Shown: positions 12,601 to 23,629 of the stretch, piece after piece
How the letters are laid out: each line of letters begins with the position of its first letter
Position numbering within the stretch: position 1 is the stretch's first letter
Assembly (NCBI GenBank): GCA_000711775.1
Contig: ARYC01017296.1
Coordinates: forward strand, 78,260 to 142,259
From: Oxytricha trifallax
Lineage: Eukaryota; Ciliophora; Spirotrichea; Sporadotrichida; Oxytrichidae
DNA length: 64,000 nt
Direction of reading: 5' to 3'
The notes under the pieces: model-generated
The model's database searches: none
Told to the model about the DNA's origin: nothing
The model's input: the letters and a program-made list of their open reading frames with translations, nothing else
Translations under genes and position numbers: made by a program

Positions 12601-13910
12601 TTAAACAAAAATCATTAATTTGATAGAATTAAACAAACCATATTAAGAATTGAAGACTAATTAACATTTAAATTTTTTATGTGTCCTAAAAATTGAATCA
12701 TTTATACTTAATTACATAAAAAAATAAAAATACAATAAAATTAGAAACAAATTACAATAAACCTCTAAGAGCCCTAATTCCTATCATTACCTATTTCAAT
12801 AAAAATACATATAAAACTCAATAAGGGATTTTGAGGTTTTGAATCCTAATTGTCTCAAAAGTTCTCCACCTGCAAAATTCAAGAAGCGACTCCTTTTAGT
12901 AATTAATTATATATTTAAGAGTTAAGAGCATTTGTGATAACGTCAAGAAAAGAATATTGGTCAAGATAATAAAAATCATATAGATTCCCATAAATTAAAT
13001 TTTATATATTTAAACTTCGTTTTTGAAAGTTGTAAGTACTTTAATTTAGTTTATTTATAAAAAATAATTATTTAATTATAATTATAATACTTAATTATCC
13101 TTTGACTCCGATAGAGAGGCATAGAGATGACTAAAACAAAATCTTTTTCACCAGAAGAGACAGTATTTCAATTGCAGTCGATTATTACATGAGGTTCACT
13201 ATCAATAATTAATTATTACATAAATCTAAGATCCAATTCCAGTAAGCAAAAACATCCTCTCAAGAATAATAAATTTCTTGTAAAAAACTTATAATATTGC
13301 AAAAAGGATGTCATGATAAATTTAAAGAGCTACCTCGAATCTAAGCTGAGTTAAATTATTTTGTGGAGAAGTACATCAATACTTTTAAAATCTCAGAGCT
13401 AACTTACCAGATTTTATTGAAAAAATAACAAACGATTTCTTTTTAATTATGTAAACTTCTTGATTCTGTTCCACTTGACTGTTTAAATTCTGAGTAACTC
13501 AGAGAGTATTCAAAAGCTAATCAACTACAACATGTGTATATTTATTAATAGATCTGAATTTCTTAACAATTTTCAACTCTATCATTAGGTTAAACTTCCA
13601 TTAATCAAAATCTCTCACTTTATGCTAAGCACCCCTGCTATAGAATTTTTTAATAAAATTTAGGACACTTACAAGTTCATTGGCTTTAGATTCTACCTCC
13701 CAATTAAGAAAATGCCTCAACTCAGGATATTTAAAATGATTTTTAGATTTTTATTATAATTAGCAAGTAACTGTAAATCTATTTAATGGATAGAATTAAA
13801 ATTAAGAAGCATTTCTACTACATAACTTTGCTTAAGTTCTTGGAGTGGTTCAGAGAGGACTTTAATAAAAATATAAAATTATTGAATTGTTCGAACTCAT
13901 TGATTAATTA
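9637..13910 (+). CDS. Hypothetical gene family copy R (IES-interrupted, partly degenerate)
   Basis: Coding segments occur at about 9641-9790 (acidic helical start, DEYSDDELNNFQMLKEIY), 10085-10150, 10174-10345 (QGLSKKRGSSDSVNTIQVEG), 10540-10890, 11008-11320 (FPVNKMKYFPTLKFQQIWES), 11745-11820 joined to 12842-12900, 13085-13510 and 13600-13870 (FYLPIKKMPQLRIF). The same segments recur inverted in copy S and partly in P and Q. TAA/TAG are Gln. Copy R has damage: TGA after the codons for VIELQ, a frameshift near 10780 relative to S, and no counterpart of the family's C-terminal DINQPLE stop. It is probably a pseudogene or a donor of individual MDSs. The family has no domain I recognise. Confidence 0.55.
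11821..12841. mobile_element. Short non-autonomous TBE-like element inside copy R coding sequence
   Basis: The left end is taaaacccctaaaacccc, one base off the TBE terminus; the right end is tgaggttttg in inverse orientation. Both sides carry AAT (11818-11820 and 12842-12844), the ANT target duplication of TBEs. The 1,021-bp interior is AT-rich with no transposase, kinase or 22-kDa ORF visible. Left flank coding (QRKQEKKERE) continues in the same frame into the right flank (SQLSQKFSTCKIQEATP) once the element and one AAT are removed. Confidence 0.75.
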
Positions 13911-14686
13911 AATTATATTTTTAATTATAATATTCTGTATTTATTATAATAATTTATAAATGCAATTGATGCACTAGTTTAATTGGAATTCAAGACTATC
14001 GATATTTTATATTTAATATAGTAAGCCAAATTATTATCCATTAATATTTCTTCAATTAAAATAAAGATTCTATAAGTATGAGTTATTTTTTCTTCAATAA
14101 AATTTCTTAATTGTGAACTTTAGAAAATATTAAAATAAGTATATTAAGGATAGAATGACATATAAAATTATAATGAAATTCAATTATTTTATAATTCTAT
14201 ATTCTTGGCGATATATAAATTCAATTCATAGTTTTTGTAATAATAATTTCTAAACACACTTCTAATTAATTTTCACACATCTAATATAGTAGCTTTATTC
14301 AAAGTTATCATATTATCATTGAAAAAACTAAGTATTTCTTATCAAGATAAAATAACTCTTATAAGAATTTAATATATAAAATATATTAATTATTATTAAA
14401 GATAGTTTCTAATAGAGTTTAGCGAGTATGTGAAGGATTCAGATAAATGTAAATGAATAGACACAAAGCTTCAATATAAACTCCAAAGATGTAAATTTGA
14501 AGCATACTTATCAAAATAATTTTTTTCTTTATAAATATTTCATATCTGTTTTATAATCAATAAATTCATTTAAAAGAAATTAACTGGGTAAACAAATTTG
14601 CGAAATAAAGAATACGTTGATCACTCAATTATATATCTTGTAAATATTGCTGATGATTACATATAAGAAATAGCATTTTTCTCAAG

Positions 14687-17600
14687 TCACTCTAAAGGCT
14701 AATTAATATCAGAAAATAATTCCTGCATGCTTTTAGGCTTGAATTCCCATTATGATATTGTCTTATTAATTTAGTTGAATTTATCTATATATTGTTTAAG
14801 AATATTATAATTAGGACACAATACATACTAATTGAAAGGATTTTTAACCACAATTTCTGAGATACATTTCAAAGGCTTTGTTTTGAAATTTTTTAAAAAA
14901 AAGAATGCAAAGATATAAATAAATATAGATTCTCGCTTCAAAATACTAATAAACTAATTGCTAAAAGGATTGTTTTAGTGAACAGTGAAAATTAGATACG
15001 ATTTTGGTGCAGTATAAGATATAAAATCATATAATTTACGAAATTAAGAAGAAATTATCAAATATTTAGGCATACTCCTTGATGATATAGTCTAATGTCT
15101 ATTCTAATGAAAATTTCGTTGACTATTTTTGTAGCTAAAAAAATAATCTATGATAAAATTAACTTTATGCAATTGTTGATACCAATATTAAATTTTAATT
15201 GAACCAGAAGAAAAAACGAAGATTCATCCAATTAATTTAGCTATTGAAGTATTTTATGATACTTCTCACATCAAAAGCACAAGATTAATATATGTGATAA
15301 GTACTTAATCAAAAAGAGAGATTAAATTTAAGCAAATAGGGTTGAGCAATTTAACCTAAATATTAGATCAATTATTATAATTACTAAATTAACTAATTAA
15401 TATTACTTTTTATCAATAAATTCTAGTATTTCATTAAATAAATTCCATTAAAGTCCTCTCTGAACCACTCCAAAAAATAAAAGAGAAAATATGAATTTGA
15501 AATGCTCTATTAAATTTTAATTCTATCAATTAAAAAGATCTTATATATTTCTCACAAATCACTGTCGAAGTCTGCAACATCAAATATCCTGAATAAAAGA
15601 ATTTTATTAAAAAGTAAGTAGAATCCAAAGCCAATGAACTTGTGAGGGTCCTTCATTTTATATTTTTTGTTTAATTTTATAGCTGAGGTAATTATAAAAA
15701 ATATTTAAGATTTTCCAGAAAGTTTGACCTAATGATAGTGTTTATAATTGTGAAGGCATATAAGGAATGAAATTTTTCAATTATAAAAATGTAAATTGAA
15801 ATTATTTCCACCTTTTATTATTTATTAAATTATATTACTCACTGGATTGTTCAAACGATTAATAGTGAAGTTAAACAGAATTAAGAAGTTTAATATATTT
15901 AAATAGTGAATTTATTTATAATAAAATATCTCTGGAAAATTTAAACTAAAATTTAATTAAATAATGTACTTTTATATAAAGTAGTTTAACTCAGCTTATA
16001 TTCAAGGTAGCTCTGTATCTTTGAAAGATAAATAAATTTTATAATGCTTGGAGTTTTTCCTCCAGAATTTTAGTATTCTTGAGAGCATGTATTAATTCGT
16101 AATTAAGTAAATCTTAAAATTGTTGAAACTTATAATTAAGTTTTGAAGTTATATAAAAATAGACTCTAATCGAAAGGATGTCTCTTTATTTATCATATAA
16201 ATATTTGGGGGGGGGGAAGTTTCCTGCACCAAAATTTTATATGCACCCTAGGGAGGAAGTTTCCTGCCCTCAAAAAGGTAGTTCCCTGCCCCACACATTA
16301 AAATATGTAATTTTTTATAATTTTCAAAGAATCTTTATCATCAATTATTATGTAGTTTTTTTTAAATATAATTTAGCTTCAAATATCATTTTAAGCTTGA
16401 TAATAAATTAAAAATTTAATAAAAATCACATTAGTTATTAATAAAAAACAATTATTTTAGCCTTGTCTATAATATATAATTTGATAAAGAATAATAATGT
16501 ACCTTGAAAATTATATATTAATAAAAGTTGCATAGTACATGGTTATGGTAATTGAAATTGAAATTTATTTGTCTCTTTTAAATTTATTGCAAAAAACTTA
16601 AAATTTAATGTTGGGGGCAGGAAACTACCGAAGGAGGCAAGAAACTGGTTAGAGGCAGGAAACTTCCCCCCCCCCAAATATTTTATTTATTGTCAATAAA
16701 AATAGTTAAGGTTCATTGATATTGGTAAAGTAAATATATTTTTTTTATTAATTAAATATTATTATTTAGATCTTGCTCTAGCAGAAAGCGGATATTTAAA
16801 TTTTGTGGTTAGATTGATTCTTGAAATATAATTATAATATATATTTAGGAACTTAATATAAATAAAACGAAATGTTAATTTTCTGAATCGAGACTAAAAT
16901 TTTTGTTAAATAAATGCTCTTTTTTATGACTTTTAATTATATATACTTTTTTTCATAATTTATCTTGGCCTCCTCCTTTGAATTATTACAAGCATTACTA
17001 AAAGATCTAATGTTTTAAATTTTGCAGTTTGATTATTTGAAATAATCATAATTTTGACAAGTAAACCATAAATTGAAAAATGTTAAATGGAAATAATTTT
17101 ATATATAAGTTAATTATGAAATTCCTAGTTGCTTGAATAAATACTGTCTTATAATTTGCCAGATATACTACGATTGAATATTTGCCTCTGCTTGATATAG
17201 TATTTGCAGACCATTTAAACTTAAAATATTATTATTATAAGAGTTTCCAAATATGAAAATAATCATATTATGGGCACTAAATGTTCATATAGCTTCTGCC
17301 TGAAAATAAAGAATTGGTAGGTTCTCTAAATAAATAGAAATTAGAACTGTCTATTAATATTAACAATATTAGCTATAGATATTTGAAAAAAGATTAGAAT
17401 TTTTTTTTCGAATTTTTATAAATTGATTTTTCATAATTTATAGATGAAAGAAGAATTTTACTCAATTATAGACCATAGAAATTTCCTTAATAGATCAGAA
17501 CTTTAATACATAATTTTATTCTAAAAATAATGAGTTCGAAAAACAATGCTAAATGCCATATTAAATATTTTAAAGATTATTAATAAATTTAAAAAAAGTG

Positions 17601-20600
17601 AGAACAATCAGATAATTTTTATATTAAAGGATAAAACATGCAGAAAATGATAAATTAAAAAAATTAATTAAATTGGTAAATATTAATGTTGGTTCATAAA
17701 TTTTAAGTAAATAACATTTATGTTCTCTTGAAAATTTATCTTTTGATTGAAAATAGTCAACTTCCAGCAATATCTTCACAATTTTAAATATTTAACTTGA
17801 TTGTATAAAGTTAATATAATTCACTCTGATCATAAAATTATTCTGGTTAATTGATACTTAAGAGATAGGTGTAGCTTCCTGAAGATTTTGTTTCGAGGAC
17901 TTCTTCGTTGTTGATTTTTCTTCTTCGAAATTTTCTTGGATTTGGTTGTTCTTACTTTGCTCCTTTCTTACTTGGTTTGTCTTTATTAAATTAAAATAAT
18001 AATCATAATTAAACTTTTTTTCTTGTTCAGTCATTTTATTTATTGCGAAGTAGTAGTTGATTCTTTTCATTTGCTTTTCTGTGAGTAGGCCAAAAATGTG
18101 ATAGATTAATGAGATCAGGCCCTACTTCCCATACATAAGCCTCATATTCTCTGGCTATAGGCCTAAATCCTCTATCTTTTTGCAACTCAATTACTTTGTT
18201 GTGAGAGTTGCTTAGGTGAGTGAAAGAATAAATTATATATTTAGGCTATTTATTATATCTAAAGGAAGAAAATAATATTTATTTTTAAATATTAATTCAG
18301 ATTGCCAGAATAAATTATTATTATTTTTATAAGATGGACCCTGTGAGGGACTTCAGATGTTATATAGTTTATTTTTATGTTTGACTTGTTAAATTGCCTG
18401 TTGACTTTCTCAAGGATTGAACTTCTGTAGCCCTCGACCTCAATGGTGTTGACTGAGTCTGATGAACCACGTTTCTTTGACAACCCTTATCTCTTCATCT
18501 ACTTCTGACCACCCTGTATTTGGCCCCCTATTTGATGCCTCTGATTTGGCTGTCAAGTGTAGATCTAATCAAATTATTACAAGAATTAGAAGAATTATTA
18601 AATAAGTTAATCAATTATGCCCTTGTACTGCTGGGATGAATTGTTTGGTTGCAACTGCTTGATCTAAAATAAACTTTGGAGGTATAAATAAGTTGTAATT
18701 TAATGATTTTATTGGCTATTTGATATTTTTGACAGATATTCATACATGAGATTGTTTTTGTAAAATAATGTACTCATTTGTTACATAAAATTGTAGTTCT
18801 TAAATAAGAAGAGTTTTAATCAATAAAAAATACAGCTTATGAAATGAATTATCCTTTGTTATCTTGGGGCATTATAAATTTGAATGTAGTAGCCTGATTC
18901 TTTCATAAGCATTGATCTATTTGAATACAATAATTATACTAGATTAATTAGATGATCATAATCCCATCGAAGAGAGTGGACTTCTTTTTGGAATTATCGT
19001 TGAGCTTTTCGTTTAGATGGCTTATCTCCCCTTGAGAATTGTAGATTTCTTTCAGCATTTGGAAGTTGTTCAACTCGTCATCACTAAAAACCCCAAAACC
19101 CCTTAATAAAGTTTTTTATGTGTTTTGATTAATGATGTTAATGTTGAGATTAGATTTTATTTTAGATAGGAAGCATCCATTTTGACTCTAGCTTTAAAAA
19201 TATGAAAGTTTTATTTCATCAATTTATAAATTGAACTTATATTTTCTCATATTTATTATAATGTTATAACAATTTTTTTTGAAAAAGATAAGATATAGAA
19301 AGAATATTTTTTATTTTTATTGATAGTGTTTAAGAAGATTGAAGATTTCATGATTTCAGGATATTGTCATTTGTTCCAACCGAGACCCCCCCTCCCAGGT
19401 CTAAAACGAGAACCCCCTCCCACCCTAACTAGACCCCCCCTCCCACCTCAACAACATCCCAATTCAAATGAAAACTTTAATCCTCGATGTTCAAATCATT
19501 TTCCTCATGATATCTTGATCTCATTTTTTTATACATAAAAATACTTTTTCAAAAGTTTTCTCAATCATTAAATGCTTATCTTTTCTTAAATTTTACATCT
19601 TTCATTACGTCCGTCGACTATTTTATCTTTATGCTCCCATAGGAAATTAATATAATATACTTAAATTTTACTCGTTAATAATATAATTTAAAAAATGTTG
19701 AACCAACAAACTCATTAAATTATATATAACAATCATAGAACTAAATTTAAATAAAAATGTAATTACTTTAATATTCAATATTCGAAATATGATTAATTTT
19801 TTATAGCAATGTTTTGCAACTATTCTATAATTATTACCATTAACATAAATATAGGAACTAATAGTTATGGAAAAATTGATATTAAAGGTATAATTAAAAT
19901 AAAGCCTATTTTATTCATTTTAATAATAAATTAATGTAAATGAACTAATTTAAATAAAAAACAACTTCTTTATTAATTAAAAATAGTTAAACACTAAATT
20001 TTATTAAAGTAAATAAAATAGGCTTTATTTTAATATACTTTAATATCAATTTTCCATAACTATTAGTTCCTATATTTATGTTAATGGTAATAAATTATAG
20101 AATAATTGCAAAACATTGCTATAAAAAATTAATCATATTTCGAATATAGAATATTAAAGTAATTACATTTTTATTTAAATTTAGTTCTATGATTGTTATA
20201 TATAATTTAATGAGTTTGTTGGTTCAACATTTTTTTAATTATATTATTAACGAGTAAAAATTAAGTATATTATATTAATTTCCTATGGGAGCATATAGAT
20301 AAAATAGTCGACGGACGTAATGAAAGATGTAAAATTTAAGAAAAGATAAGCATTTGAATGATTGAGAAAATTTTTGAAAAAGTATTTTTATGTATAAAAA
20401 ATGAGATCAAGATGTCATGAGGAAAATGATTTAAACATCGAGGATAAAAGTTTTCATTTGAATTGGGATGTTGTTGAGGTGGGAGGGGGGGTCTCGTTAG
20501 GGTGGGAGGGGGGTTCTCGTTTTAGACCTGGGAGGGGGGGGTCTCGGTTGGAACAGTCATTTATTCACTAATTTTTTTATAAAAAAATAATAGTACATTA

Positions 20601-21440
20601 TAAACTAATTCATCGCTTTCATTTCAATTACCATGCGTTATTCAATGATATATTTTTATGCAATAAAATATTTTTGGTAGCATAAGTAAAATTAATTAAA
20701 AAATGAATTATATGAGTGGTTGTTAGCTGATTTATTGCCATTATCATGTAATGTTTATTTGCAGAAGTGTTATAAATGGATTATAATTTAAAAAAATGTA
20801 TTTATAATTTCTATAAATTTTTAGACAGCTATTAATTATGGGTATTTTATATTAGGACAACGTTGTAAAGAGAAATGGAGAAAGATATCGAAATCTGTAA
20901 CAACGGTTCAGAGATGGATTTCCATTTAACTAATTTATTCCATTAAATTAGAACTAAATATATTATAATTGAATTAGTACTTGTGCTTATTAAGATAAAT
21001 TTTAATTTTTTCCAATTTAATTGTACCTAAATTAATTAGTACCTTTTTAAAATTAATGGGGCTTAATCGAAAAGTTCCAATCTGATTCAAAATTAAATTG
21101 GCACAATGTACTAAAGGTATAATAACTACATAAGAACCAAGGCATTTCTATAATGGTCTGAATGAATTTTAAGAAGTAATTTTCATAAAATTTATATAGT
21201 TTTATTAAATAAGTAAAGCAAACAAAAATTGCAATACCATTTAAATTTTCCGTAGAGGGATAAATTTCAACATAACATTTATTAAAATGTGATAAAATAT
21301 AAAAATAAAATAATTTCTCTATAAAAATAACAAATTGTATTAAATCTAATATAAAAAATGAATCAATCTATAAGAAACCATAATCCCCAAAATTACTCAT
21401 TAAGGGGTTTAGGGGTTTTGACTGTACTCATCTCAGAAGT
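14687..21440 (-). CDS. Hypothetical gene family copy S (inverted copy of R, with nested insertions)
   Basis: On the minus strand, in order: 21440-21421 joined to 19085-18961 across a TBE-like insertion, then about 18560-18290, 18190-17858, 17830-17690, 17320-17100, 16990-16770, 16090-15420, and a final segment reading SMQELFSDINQPLE with TGA at 14689-14687. This gives the family's C-terminus. Segments 18190-17858 are better preserved than in R: VIELQKDRGFRPIAREYEAY, then in a second frame FAINKMTEQEKKFNYDYYF and KKSSKQNLQEATPIS followed by Gln (TAA). Near the 5' limit a codon TGC in R is TGA in S. Copies R and S face each other tail to tail around 14.3 kb. Function unknown. Confidence 0.55.
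16207..16675. mobile_element. 469-bp Merlin-like MITE with G-tract ends and 8-bp target duplication
   Basis: It starts with ten G residues then AAGTTTCCTGC and ends with the inverse (GCAGGAAACTTCCCCCCCCCC). The 8-mer AAATATTT occurs directly on both sides (16199-16206 and 16676-16683). The subterminal AAGTTTCCTGCC-type motif is repeated three times at each end in opposite orientation. There is no ORF of its own. G-tract termini and 8-bp duplication match the larger element at 24138-25763, which encodes a Merlin-type transposase, so it is probably mobilised by a related enzyme. A partial relative is at 6545. Confidence 0.75.
19086..21420. mobile_element. Non-autonomous TBE-like element carrying a nested foldback
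   Basis: The left end aaaaaccccaaaacccc and the right end ggggtttaggggttttg are TBE-type termini. Flanking ACT occurs at 19083-19085 and 21421-21423, an ANT duplication. The undisturbed paralogous site in copy R (about 9657-9672, gatgagtacagtgatgacg) shows the sequence with a single ACT (as AGT on the other strand). No TBE gene is present inside. About 1.18 kb of the interior is a later foldback insertion (19373-20554), so the TBE-like part proper is about 1.15 kb, close to the size of the element at 11821. Confidence 0.8.
19373..20554. mobile_element. Foldback element with ~570-bp inverted arms and C/G-rich ends
   Basis: It begins GTTCCAACCGAGACCCCCC and ends with the exact inverse. The arms (19373 to about 19950 and about 19985 to 20554) are near-identical inverted copies. 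Three C-tract blocks separated by CCCACC-type spacers lie near each end. Flanking GTCATTT occurs at 19366-19372 and 20556-20562, consistent with a 7-8 bp target duplication. No coding capacity is convincing; a Pro-rich frame across the C-tract is a composition artefact. Confidence 0.75.
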
Positions 21441-22429
21441 GCTAGAATTAGGAGGATTGGACAAGAGCGCTTGATAATGCGATAAATCATATATATTTTT
21501 AAGATATATTTCAAGAACATTTTTTATTAAAAAAAAACAAACATTATTAGTTATTAACCAAAACATCTATAAATATAATTTGCTTATTTTACTAATTTTA
21601 ATAAAAAATAACATTTTATTGAATGTTTGTACAACTTAGTTATAATCCAACCAGTAGTATAGATTATAATTATATTAAAATACTTAAAGATTGATTAAAT
21701 TTATAAACAAATCACCAAGATAAACTAATATGTAAATTTATGAAAAAATTAAAATGATCTTTCCAAAGTATCTGTGATCCCTATAAATATTTCCTTTTTA
21801 TTAAGCTTATAGAAAAATTATTTTATTAGATTTATTTTACTAGTTCTAATAGTTTTGATTTTAATAATATATTATCTAATTTCGTTTTCGCTCTATAATA
21901 AATAGGCCAAATAGATAACTTAATTAAAAATTTATTTGTCAACAGTAATAAATAAATATATATTAATAAATTTTATAAATCAAGCCTAGGATTAAAAAAC
22001 CGTTAAATTTAATGTGTAAGAAATAAAAGAGACATTACTATTTTATAAAAATAATTTGTTTTTATTTAGGCAAATTTTAACAGTTAAATAAATGGAGATT
22101 AAATTATATTTGAAAGATCATAGTTGGCCTATTTAATAGAGACTAATAAATTATGCTTTTTATATTAAAATTATCAAGATACAGTTAAAAATCAAGATTT
22201 TTAATGATATAATTGCAGTTTGTTTTTTTTAAGGACTTAAAATTTTGCTTCATAATATAATCAACTTTTAAAATTTACAGTTGAGAATAAAGTGTAAATG
22301 AGATAAAGGAAATAAATTGGTTATTAAAAAATGACATGCAAAGAAATTTACTTGATTATTTTTGATTTATATTTACAAAATATATTATTAAATTTTTGTA
22401 TTTAACTTAGTAGTAACTCAGCATCTAAA
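21441..22429. other. AT-rich spacer without a recognised gene
   Basis: Low-complexity AT sequence; stops in all frames and no repeat ends identified. It separates copy S from fragment T. Confidence 0.35.
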
Positions 22430-23060
22430 CAACCAAGTGAAACAGAATAAGAAGTTGAACAGATTTAAAAAGAACACTTGATTTAGGATCTCATCTTTCT
22501 CTGGGAAGCTTGGCTCTGATATTTTCAAAGGATTGATTTCGATTAACATGATGTTTTATTATATAAAAATTAGAGATAGCTCTGTATCTTTGAAAGCCCC
22601 ATCATTTTTGCAATGCTTGGAGTTATTTAAATATAAATTAATCAACTGGGAATTAGAGTTGAGCAACCTTTTGTGAGCTCTTCTTGACAATGGACCTCTG
22701 TCATAATTATGAAAAAACAAGAATTTTGTTAATCTCTATGCCTCTCTATTGGAATCAAAGGCTCAATTTGAGTGTTATTCTTCTTGAACGTATAATTAAA
22801 TAAAAAAATTATAAGAACCTAAAATAATTTTTTTCATCATGAACTGTTCTTAGGTTTGCGCTCTTGCAGAAAGCGGAGGGATTTTGAGCTTTGCGCTTTG
22901 ATTATTCCTTGAAATTAAAATTAATAATAATAAAATATTTGAAACGTTGGAGTTATTTTTCTGCATCGAGACCAATATTCTTATTATTAAATGGTCTTTT
23001 AGATGTTGTCTATTTGCTTCTGCTTTTTAGTTTCATACTTTATCTTGGCCTATTCTTTAT
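22430..23060 (-). pseudogene. Fragment T of the R/S/P/Q gene family
   Basis: On the minus strand, 23060-22850 and 22790-22430 match parts of copies P (27060-27690) and Q (39180-39830). The matches include the segment around GCAGAAAGCGGAGGGATTTT and the region encoding the family's NMRSIVKKSSQKVAQL and ISEPSFPEKD-like stretches. Only about 0.6 kb of the family is present, and neither end of the gene is here, so it is a truncated duplicate. It lies just upstream of copy P in the opposite orientation. Confidence 0.55.
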
Positions 23061-23629
23061 ACTAATAAAAGCATAACAATAAGGATTTGTTTTATATTAT
23101 TAAGGATATTTTTATACAATTAATATCTGTCTTGTTTTAACATTTAGAAAGTACTACATTCCATTCAAGGCAAGAAAAAATGTGTATAGTTAAACATTAA
23201 CATGTAATGATTCAATTTTTATGATTTGTTTTTTTTGTTTAAAATTATAAAATTAAATTTACAATTTGATCCTTGATTTATAAATATTCTAGATTTTTAT
23301 ACAAAAGGAGAGATCCGTTTTTTTCAAAAAATTTTGAATAATCTTTTTATATTAAATCAATAACTTGAGTTAATATAAAATCGATATGTATCATTTATTA
23401 TAATAAACTAGAATTCTCTTTAAGTTATAAATAATCAAAGTTAAGAATCAAAATTTTATCAATAAATACAACTTTGATTATGAGTCGATGTGAAATATAA
23501 ATATCGTATCTCGCTAATAACTTATAAAGTATTTCAATTATATTTTTCATCTAAGATTCTATAAATATTATTTCTGTAATTTCCAACAACAAAATGCCCC
23601 TATTTAATTTAATAATCTTTTATTTAAAA

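Noticed and set aside
19320..19538. Pro-rich 72-codon frame
   Set aside because: It translates the C-tract terminus of the foldback element; the proline run is a composition effect.
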